From Candidatus Pelagibacterales bacterium (GTDB lineage: Bacteria > Pseudomonadota > Alphaproteobacteria > TMED109): 5,090 bases of DNA. The DNA is taken from assembly GCA_002684605.1 (NCBI GenBank), contig NYVM01000015.1, forward strand, positions 1 to 5,090. The letters are read 5' to 3'. The stretch's first letter is position 1. Each line of letters opens with the position of its first letter. The notes beneath the pieces are model-generated. The model was not told where the DNA came from. It searched no databases and worked only from the letters and a program-made list of their open reading frames with translations. A program made the translations under genes and the position numbers. This document shows, one piece after another, positions 1 to 5,090 of the stretch.

Positions 1-1
1 T

Positions 2-148
2 CTAGGAAATAAAAAAGTTATTTCTGCAAAATCTGGAAAAATGAAAATTACAGATGATGAGAAATATATGGAGCTTTTTCTATTTGATGGCAATTCTTAT
101 ATAGAAATAGAAAATAACAATAAAAAAAAGAAATCTATAAACACGTAA
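2..148 (+). CDS. LptF/LptG (YjgP/YjgQ) family permease, internal fragment cut at both ends
   Basis: A plus-strand frame is open from the left edge (first whole codon at 2) to a TAA at 146-148, giving 48 residues. The stretch begins LGNKKVISAKSGKMKI and continues through KYMELFLFDGNSYIEIE. From memory of the family, this resembles the periplasmic jellyroll-like domain between the membrane halves of Bacteroidota LptF/LptG permeases, where a 'vitA..Gki....ryl.L.L.nG..yee' pattern is typical. These proteins form the inner-membrane part of the Lpt complex that pulls lipopolysaccharide out of the membrane for transport. The family is about 350-480 residues long. Here the start lies outside the window, and the second membrane half is missing because resemblance stops around the lysine run at 122-133. 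The final residues (SINT) and the stop appear to be antisense PorP/SprF sequence, so this is a broken copy, not a natural C-terminus. LptF and LptG cannot be told apart from so short a piece. Confidence 0.66.
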   Translation, partial: LGNKKVISAKSGKMKITDDEKYMELFLFDGNSYIEIENNNKKKKSINT

Positions 149-1173
149 AGATTAGGACATAGATCATATTCATTTGGAATACCGTCATTATCAACATCTA
201 GACAACCATGCGCATTAACAGAACCAAACTGATCAGGACATAAATCAAGACTGTCTTTAATTCCGTCTTTATCTAAATCATTTTCAAACTCATCAAATAC
301 AACAACCTTCTTTTCAACAACTGAATCTAAGCTATGATCAAAGTCATAACCAATTGTAAATTCATTAGAGCCATTAGAATAAGAAAAAGCTTCATTTGTT
401 GAAATATCGTGTGAGTATATAGAAAATAACTTACCAAAATCAATACCTACAAATAAAGACGGACCAAAATCTTGTCTATATGATGCTCCTACCCAAATTT
501 TATTTTTTATTTTCATATTTAAATTTGCATCAAGCTGGCTTTTATTTTCTGTAGTTTTTAATAAGAAAGACGGATGTAATGAAATTATCTCATTCAACTG
601 ATGTGAATATGAAACCATTGTATATATATTACTTTTAACCGTATTATTGATAGAATTAGTTAATTCCATATTCTCATTCAAAAGCCCAGGAACAGAGATT
701 CCTATTCTTAATTTATCATACTTTAAATAAGCTCCAAAAGAAACATCAGGTAAAATATCTTCATTATTAATTATTGCAGGATCTGAAATATCAGAGATAT
801 TTACCTTTGAAAAACCTCCTGAAACTCCAAGATAAACTTCATAATCAGTAAAAATTACTTTGTGAGCATAACTTAAAGACAATCCAGAGGTATTAAAAGA
901 GCCACCTGTCTCATCATTAAATGCATTAAAGCCTAAACCATTTTTACCAAATCCTCTATAAACAGAAAGATTTTGTGTTGCTATAGGGTTATCAGAAAAA
1001 CCAACCCATTGTTGTCTAAAAGAAGTTCTTACACTCGTAAAATCATTTTCAACAACTACTGAAGGATTTATAATTGAATAATTAAATTGATATTGAGACT
1101 GTAATGGAAATTGTTGACCATAAGCAATATCACTTATAAAAATTACAAAAACTAAAATTATTAACTTTCTCAT
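97..1173 (-). CDS. PorP/SprF family T9SS outer-membrane protein with TSP3 repeats; C-terminus disrupted
   Basis: The frame encodes 358 residues. Residues 1-19 form a signal peptide (MRK, hydrophobic core, AYG before QQ). The mature N-terminus has the family hallmarks: QQ.P..SQYQFNYSIINPSVV, then FRQQWVGF near residues 53-59, GLGFNAFND.TGG, a YAH strand, DP.....LPDVSFGAYLKY, and WVGASYRQDFGPSLFVGIDFG around 228-247. These fit a PorP/SprF beta-barrel in the outer membrane. Family members work in the T9SS or pair with a specific large cargo protein; SprF is needed for SprB export in F. johnsoniae. Residues 299-341 carry two acidic TSP3 repeats, which in related proteins lead to an OmpA peptidoglycan-binding domain. 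That domain is absent: after DLCPNLY the frame reads a hydrophobic tail (VFIDFFFLLLFSISI) that is antisense to the neighbouring permease fragment. The real gene was therefore probably longer. It starts four bases after the SprB-like stop, implying cotranscription. The family call is firm; the stop at 97-99 is not trusted as native. Confidence 0.88.
   Translation of the reverse strand: MRKLIILVFVIFISDIAYGQQFPLQSQYQFNYSIINPSVVVENDFTSVRTSFRQQWVGFSDNPIATQNLSVYRGFGKNGLGFNAFNDETGGSFNTSGLSLSYAHKVIFTDYEVYLGVSGGFSKVNISDISDPAIINNEDILPDVSFGAYLKYDKLRIGISVPGLLNENMELTNSINNTVKSNIYTMVSYSHQLNEIISLHPSFLLKTTENKSQLDANLNMKIKNKIWVGASYRQDFGPSLFVGIDFGKLFSIYSHDISTNEAFSYSNGSNEFTIGYDFDHSLDSVVEKKVVVFDEFENDLDKDGIKDSLDLCPDQFGSVNAHGCLDVDNDGIPNEYDLCPNLYVFIDFFFLLLFSISI
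122..148. other. Suspected breakpoint joining two unrelated genes tail-to-tail
   Basis: Left of this interval the plus strand reads as an LptF/LptG-type permease; right of it the minus strand reads as a PorP/SprF protein entering its second TSP3 repeat. The two frames overlap antiparallel over 97-148, and both go out of family here. There is no intergenic space or hairpin terminator between two convergent genes, which would be abnormal for intact neighbours. The interval includes a run of eight A at 122-129, which could have served as microhomology. The exact join cannot be fixed from one sequence. The permease pattern is plausible to about 121-133 and the PorP/SprF pattern to about 145-151. 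An assembly or multiple-displacement-amplification chimera is the simplest explanation; a real inversion or deletion is possible. Confidence 0.6.
151..279 (-). other. Thrombospondin type 3 (TSP3) repeats, about one and a half units
   Basis: Residues 299-325 read DLDKDGIKDSLDLCPDQFG then SVNAHGCL, and residues 326-341 start a second unit, DVDNDGIPNEYDLCPN. The spaced aspartates (D.D.DGI.D..D.CP) are the calcium-binding TSP3 pattern. It often forms a stalk between a beta-barrel or exported domain and an OmpA-like peptidoglycan-binding domain in Bacteroidota. The second unit lacks its usual closing 'G...GC' part, which is where the sequence runs into the suspected breakpoint. Confidence 0.8.
1117..1173 (-). 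other. Signal peptide of the PorP/SprF protein
   Basis: Residues 1-19 have a basic N-region (MRK), a hydrophobic core rich in I, L, V and F, and a likely signal peptidase I site after AYG, leaving QQF at the mature N-terminus. A Q at or near the new N-terminus is common in PorP/SprF proteins. The lack of a cysteine just after the cleavage site argues against a lipoprotein. The peptide supports the ATG at 1173 as the true start. Confidence 0.85.
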
Positions 1174-1177
1174 ATTA
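1174..1177 (-). promoter_or_regulatory. Four-base gap between SprB-like stop and PorP/SprF start (probable translational coupling)
   Basis: On the minus strand the SprB-like gene ends in TAA (1180-1178), four bases (TAAT) follow, and the ATG of the PorP/SprF gene begins at 1173. No purine-rich Shine-Dalgarno sequence is visible just upstream; the region is A/T only apart from one G (AAGATAATAAT). This suits Bacteroidota, where Shine-Dalgarno use is weak and AT-rich leaders are common. The tight spacing implies a shared transcript and probably translation of the second gene by ribosomes finishing the first. No promoter or terminator fits in this gap. Confidence 0.65.
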
Positions 1178-1450
1178 TTATCTTATTAAAGTTATTACAC
1201 CTGTTTTATCAGGATAATCATCATTATTAAATTTTATTATATAGTAATAATCAGCAGATACAAGATCTCTTGTACCTCCCCAATTACCAAGACCGTTCCA
1301 TCTAAATGAAAGACTATTGCCTTTATATACATATTCTTTTTGGCCCCATCTATTTAATATATTAACCTCTATATTAACATCTAAATCTTTTATTGGAATC
1401 CATTCATCATTAAAATTATCTGAATTAGGAGTAATAATTATTGGTTCATT
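1178..1450 (-). other. T9SS type B sorting / gliding-motility-associated C-terminal domain (CHU_C-like)
   Basis: The last 90 residues (1180-1269 from the Met at 4987) follow the known domain order: IITPNSDNFNDEW, then VNILNRWGQKEY, YKGN, FRWNGLGNWGG, a 'sADYYYIIKF' strand and finally KTGVITLIR. The family consensus from memory is 'f.PNgDg.ND.w', 'i.nRWG..v', 'WdG', 'lp.gtYyY.i' and 'ktG.v.liR'. This domain is the signal that directs cargo through the T9SS and, for type B, usually needs a PorP/SprF-type partner, which is encoded next door. The opening motif is a little degenerate (TPNSDNF in place of TPNGDG). It is much more basic than the repeats: five K and four R in 90 residues. Confidence 0.9.
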
Positions 1451-4400
1451 TATGCAATTATAACCACCATCAAAATCTAATTCTAAAGATGTATCAGCAA
1501 TACAATTATATGCGTCACTGACTTCTATATTATATGTATTTGACAATAAATCTTCAATATTTAAATAACTAGAACTGTTGGAAGAAATTAATTCAGAGTT
1601 TAGGTATATATTATATGGCTCAACACCACCACCAATATATAATTCTATTTGTCCATCTGCATTGTCCTTACAACTCGAACTTAATACTGAAAAGTCAATA
1701 TATATATCATCGTTTTGACTTATAATAAAAGAATCCATTTTAGCACATCCTAACTCATCAATAACAACTACTTCATATTGACCCTCTGGTAAATTATAAA
1801 TTGAATCAGAATTAGTATTGTATTCAGATGGAGTCCAAATAATTTCATATGATCCATTATAATTTGAAACATCTACAGAGAGAGTAGCGCTATTATCTCC
1901 AAAACAAGCTACATTAGAAATGTTATTTTCTGTAATTAATATTTGATCAGGATTTAACAATTCAAATGACACATCATCAAAACAACCATTATTATCTTTT
2001 ACTACATATAAATAAAGACCAGCTGATAAGTTTGAATAATTTGATGATGAGGTTATAACATTACTATTATTATCCTGTAACTCATAGAAATATGGAAGTG
2101 TACCTCCTACTGCATTCATTGAAGCATATCCATTTGAATAATCAAAACATGTTGGATCTGTTGTTATTAAATTATAGACAGATAACTCTGTTGGTTCAAC
2201 TAAAGTAACTTCAAAGTAATTTTCACAATTATTGGCATCATAAACATATAAGATATCTGATGTTGGAGCTAAATTAGCATAAACAATGGAGCCTCCATTT
2301 ATATTAGAAGGGCTATAAGAAGCATAAGATGAAGAATAAGGGGCAATTCCACCTGTAACATTAATAACTATTGATCCATCATCACTATTAAAGCATAAAG
2401 GATCAATATAATTTAATATGGACGTTAATGTATCTGGTTCAATGAATTGAACTGAATCAGTGAAATTACAACCATTAGAATCTGTAACATTGACAAAATA
2501 AATACCCTCAGAAAGACTATCAACAGATGAAAAATATGAAGAGTAATTTGAAGGACCGGTCCATTCAAAAGAATATGGTAATGTTCCACCGTTAACAATT
2601 ACATCAGAACTGGCATCATCAAAACCATAACAACTTATGTCGTTAGAGTTGATAACATAGGTAATTGGTAATGGTTCTGTAATAACAAAGGTATCTGTAA
2701 CTACACAAGCAACAGAATCAGTAATATTTAAAATATATGTATTTGCAGCAAGATTAAACAAAGATGAAGTTGTATCACCGTTTGACCAGTTTATAACATA
2801 ATCACCTAAGCCACCATAAATACTTATATCAATAGATCCTGTTGAATCAGAATTACATAAAATATTATTAACAACAGAATTAAATGCTAAAGCACTATCA
2901 CTTTCAGAAACAAAAACTGAATCAGTAATTTGGCAGCCGTTAGAATCAATAACAGTAACAGAATATAGTCCTGTAAATAATCCTTGGACATTTGGTGTAA
3001 TTGATCCATTACTCCATAGATACGTATATGGGAGTATTCCATTTGAAGCTGAAACAGAAGCAGTACCGTCGGAATAACCAACACAACTAACTTGAGTAGA
3101 AGATGTTAAAGAAGACAAACCATATAATGCATCTAGTACAATGGTATCTAAAGTAGTACAACCATTAGCATCAGTTATTTGAACAGAATAAGTTCCTTCA
3201 GTTAGAGAATCTAAAACGTTAGAAATATTATTTGTTATTGACCAAATATAACTATACAATCCTGTTCCGCCAGTTGTTAGAGATGTAACTTCTCCATTAT
3301 ATACTCCATTACATGAAGGGTTTGTTACTATCTGTAAATTTGCAGAAATCTGATTTGGAGCAGTAATTAAAATATTACTAGAAGTTTGACAACCATTAAG
3401 ATCTCTAGTTAAAACACTAAATGTTCCAGCTCCTAAATTATTAAAATTAGAAACTCCTGAAAAATAAACTGAATCAAGAGAATATAAATATGGAGAAACT
3501 CCACCGATTGAGTTAATTGAGATAAATGCATCATTTAAACCAAAGCAACTTATATCCATACCATTATAGGAAGATGTTATAACTAAATCTGAAATAAGAG
3601 AGTCTGGTTGATAAATATTAGAACTATCATTTGCTACACAATTATTATCATCAATTATTGTTAATGAATACTGCCCTGAAGATAAATTAATAGCTGTTGA
3701 AGTAATTTGACCATCACTCCATAGATAATTAATTGGATGAATAGCATTATTTAAAACATTAACAGAAGCTGTAGCAGTTGAATCTCCATAACATAGTAAG
3801 CTATCTGAAATGAGTTCTAATTGAATTGCTGCCGGAGAATTTAAACTGATACTTGCACTTGTACTACAACCATTAAAATCTTGAACATTTAAAGAATATG
3901 TACCTGTGGATAAATTATCTATAGTAGTTGAAGTATCTCCTGTATTCCATAGTAATGTACTATAGTTAATACCATTTCCACCTGTAATAATTGTATTAAT
4001 TAATCCATCGCTTAATCCATTACAAGAGATTTCATATCCATTATAATTTGATGTAGTAAAACTTGTAGTCAAAGAATCTGGATCTGTAATAGTTATTGGA
4101 GAAAAACTACTACATCCATTTGAATCTATTACAGTTACAACATATACTCCAGCACCGATATTTGATAAAGTGTCATTTTGTACTCCATTAGACCAACTGT
4201 AAGAATATGGTAAAGTTCCGCCATTAGAAGTTGCTAAAACAGATGCATTTGTATCACCATAACATCTTATTGGAAGGCCATTATAATCAGAAATAATATT
4301 TACATTCAAGTCAATAGCAAAAACTGTATCTACTAAGAAAAGAATATCTTCTGAACAACCTAATGCGTCAGTTATAGTACAAATATATTCTCCAGAATTA

Positions 4401-5090
4401 ATATTTGCTAAAATTGTTCCAGTTGACAAGGCAGGATCATTCCACAAATAAGTATATGGTCCAGTTGCTCCCGAAATACTGGAGATAATAATTTGACCAT
4501 CATTGATTCCATAACATGTTGGAGTTGTTATTATTGAAGTAAGTTGAATACTATCTGGTTGGGGAACAGTAATAGTATCTAAAACTAAAGGACAACTATT
4601 AGTATCAGATATTTGAACATAATATGAAGTATATCCATCAAGTCCTGTAATTGTATCATTTGTAGATCCATTAGACCATGATATTTGATAAGGAGCAGTA
4701 CCTCCAACTGGAGAGGAATAAGCGACACCATCATTACCACCAAAACAGCTTATACTATCCGTGGATAAATTATTAACTAAAGGATCTGGTTGATATAACT
4801 CAATAGATGAATTGGCAGAACAACCATTTATATCTAAAACACTTAAATTATAAATTCCAGAAGTTATATTATTTAAAATTGTATCATTCAAGATATTAGT
4901 TAAAGGAACTAAATTTCCAATACTGTCTGTCCAAACAATTGAAGAATAGTTAATATCTACACCGCTACTTATACTAACCTCAATCATACCATCATTATAT
5001 CCATTACATGAAATGTTAGAACCATTATAGTTAGATAAATTAAAGTTAAATAATATTGAATCAGGATTAACTATTGTAAGTAAATCACTT
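1178..5090 (-). CDS. SprB-like giant repeat surface protein with T9SS type B C-terminal domain, 5' end outside window
   Basis: This frame runs from the right edge (first whole codon 5089-5087) to TAA at 1180-1178: 1303 residues visible, N-terminus missing. The ATG at 4985-4987 is not the start, because 34 in-frame codons lie upstream without a stop and already show the repeat pattern (IVNPDS, NYNG, ISCNG.NDG). The protein is a string of 15 SprB-type repeats, then a roughly 90-residue C-terminal domain of the gliding-motility-associated / CHU_C kind. Such proteins are exported through the outer membrane by the T9SS and displayed on the surface. SprB of F. johnsoniae is a mobile adhesin driven along the cell for gliding; relatives act as adhesins without proven gliding. 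The adjacent PorP/SprF gene is the expected export and anchoring partner. Residue 997 (numbered from the Met at 4987) is the first lysine; everything earlier has only two arginines, R241 and R528. Whether it is an orthologue of SprB or just one of many repeat adhesins cannot be settled here, so no symbol is given. Confidence 0.9.
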   Translation of the reverse strand, partial: SDLLTIVNPDSILFNFNLSNYNGSNISCNGYNDGMIEVSISSGVDINYSSIVWTDSIGNLVPLTNILNDTILNNITSGIYNLSVLDINGCSANSSIELYQPDPLVNNLSTDSISCFGGNDGVAYSSPVGGTAPYQISWSNGSTNDTITGLDGYTSYYVQISDTNSCPLVLDTITVPQPDSIQLTSIITTPTCYGINDGQIIISSISGATGPYTYLWNDPALSTGTILANINSGEYICTITDALGCSEDILFLVDTVFAIDLNVNIISDYNGLPIRCYGDTNASVLATSNGGTLPYSYSWSNGVQNDTLSNIGAGVYVVTVIDSNGCSSFSPITITDPDSLTTSFTTSNYNGYEISCNGLSDGLINTIITGGNGINYSTLLWNTGDTSTTIDNLSTGTYSLNVQDFNGCSTSASISLNSPAAIQLELISDSLLCYGDSTATASVNVLNNAIHPINYLWSDGQITSTAINLSSGQYSLTIIDDNNCVANDSSNIYQPDSLISDLVITSSYNGMDISCFGLNDAFISINSIGGVSPYLYSLDSVYFSGVSNFNNLGAGTFSVLTRDLNGCQTSSNILITAPNQISANLQIVTNPSCNGVYNGEVTSLTTGGTGLYSYIWSITNNISNVLDSLTEGTYSVQITDANGCTTLDTIVLDALYGLSSLTSSTQVSCVGYSDGTASVSASNGILPYTYLWSNGSITPNVQGLFTGLYSVTVIDSNGCQITDSVFVSESDSALAFNSVVNNILCNSDSTGSIDISIYGGLGDYVINWSNGDTTSSLFNLAANTYILNITDSVACVVTDTFVITEPLPITYVINSNDISCYGFDDASSDVIVNGGTLPYSFEWTGPSNYSSYFSSVDSLSEGIYFVNVTDSNGCNFTDSVQFIEPDTLTSILNYIDPLCFNSDDGSIVINVTGGIAPYSSSYASYSPSNINGGSIVYANLAPTSDILYVYDANNCENYFEVTLVEPTELSVYNLITTDPTCFDYSNGYASMNAVGGTLPYFYELQDNNSNVITSSSNYSNLSAGLYLYVVKDNNGCFDDVSFELLNPDQILITENNISNVACFGDNSATLSVDVSNYNGSYEIIWTPSEYNTNSDSIYNLPEGQYEVVVIDELGCAKMDSFIISQNDDIYIDFSVLSSSCKDNADGQIELYIGGGVEPYNIYLNSELISSNSSSYLNIEDLLSNTYNIEVSDAYNCIADTSLELDFDGGYNCINEPIIITPNSDNFNDEWIPIKDLDVNIEVNILNRWGQKEYVYKGNSLSFRWNGLGNWGGTRDLVSADYYYIIKFNNDDYPDKTGVITLIR
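1451..5090 (-). repeat. Array of 15 divergent SprB-type protein repeats (75-87 residues each), plus tail of an earlier unit
   Basis: Numbering from the Met at 4987, the first cysteine of each unit lies at -6, 81, 158, 242, 322, 399, 481, 559, 635, 711, 786, 865, 947, 1028 and 1106. The second lies at 56, 132, 211, 292, 374, 450, 533, 610, 685, 761, 840, 921, 1002, 1081 and 1162. A typical unit reads SCFG.NDG, a GGT.PY.Y.WSNG segment, a short variable loop, L..GTY.V.V.DSNGC, and a closing 'IT.PDSL' linker. The two cysteines are 49-62 residues apart and could form a disulphide outside the cell. Units are diverged in protein and more so in DNA; I see no near-identical tandem copies, so this is an old expansion and not a recent slippage array. 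Extra cysteines occur at 203 (third unit) and 1178 (just before the C-terminal domain). The residues before C-6 (IVNPDSI) are the end of a further unit, so the array continues past the right edge. Confidence 0.9.

Noticed and set aside
1..60. A promoter or terminator between the convergent genes at the left end.
   Set aside because: The sequence here is coding-like on the plus strand right up to the overlap, and I see no GC-rich stem followed by a T run. The T run on the minus strand (122-129) has no hairpin before it.
97..150. A frameshift at the run of eight A/T (122-129) hiding an OmpA domain at the end of the PorP/SprF gene.
   Set aside because: I read the other two minus-strand frames past the run. 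One stops after about 14 codons and the other after about 25, and neither shows the rest of a TSP3 repeat or any OmpA motif. The plus strand there reads instead as a permease, so a breakpoint fits better than an indel.
1174..1200. A separate promoter for the PorP/SprF gene upstream of 1173.
   Set aside because: AT-rich sequence resembling a Bacteroidota -7 box (TAnnTTTG) was looked for but no convincing copy was found. The four-base gap to the upstream gene makes cotranscription the better reading.
2887..3084. A 65-codon minus-strand open frame rich in leucine and isoleucine.
   Set aside because: It lies wholly inside the SprB-like gene in another frame on the same strand, starts with a non-ATG codon, and has no recognisable motif. 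The hydrophobic make-up comes from reading the AT-rich repeat codons out of frame.
1451..5090. The regular spacing of similar segments as a CRISPR array or DNA tandem repeat.
   Set aside because: The periodicity is about 225-260 bases, matches protein repeats in one open frame, and is conserved at amino-acid level (paired cysteines, WSNG, DSNGC), not as identical DNA. No identical short repeats with unique spacers occur.

Overview
The window is AT-rich (about one third G+C by eye) and looks like a member of the Bacteroidota, most likely a flavobacterium-like marine or aquatic lineage. The evidence is a pair of genes diagnostic of that phylum's type IX secretion system (T9SS) and gliding machinery. 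Both lie on the minus strand, so the window reads right to left.

From 5090 down to 1178 runs the 3' part of a giant SprB-like surface protein gene. Its reading frame is still open at the right edge, so the true start lies outside the window. The visible 1303 residues hold 15 divergent SprB-type repeats of about 75-87 residues, each with two cysteines. They are followed by a roughly 90-residue C-terminal domain of the gliding-associated (CHU_C-like, T9SS type B sorting) kind. Four bases after its stop begins a PorP/SprF-family outer-membrane protein gene (1173 down to 97) with a signal peptide and the start of a thrombospondin type 3 / OmpA-like tail. By analogy with sprB-sprF of Flavobacterium johnsoniae, the second gene probably helps export and anchor the first at the cell surface.

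At the far left (2-148), on the plus strand, is a short piece of an LptF/LptG (YjgP/YjgQ) lipopolysaccharide-export permease. It collides tail-to-tail with the PorP/SprF gene. Both proteins lose family resemblance at the same place (about 122-148), and the last 15 or so residues of the PorP/SprF frame are antisense permease sequence. This points to a breakpoint: a chimeric assembly or amplification junction, or less probably a real rearrangement.

The most notable biological signal is charge composition. About 1030 consecutive residues of the repeat protein contain no lysine and only two arginines, while the C-terminal 90 residues contain nine. I found no RNA genes, CRISPR array, insertion sequence or clear promoter or terminator. 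I see no undescribed system; the window is a recognisable T9SS cargo/partner locus with one suspicious junction.
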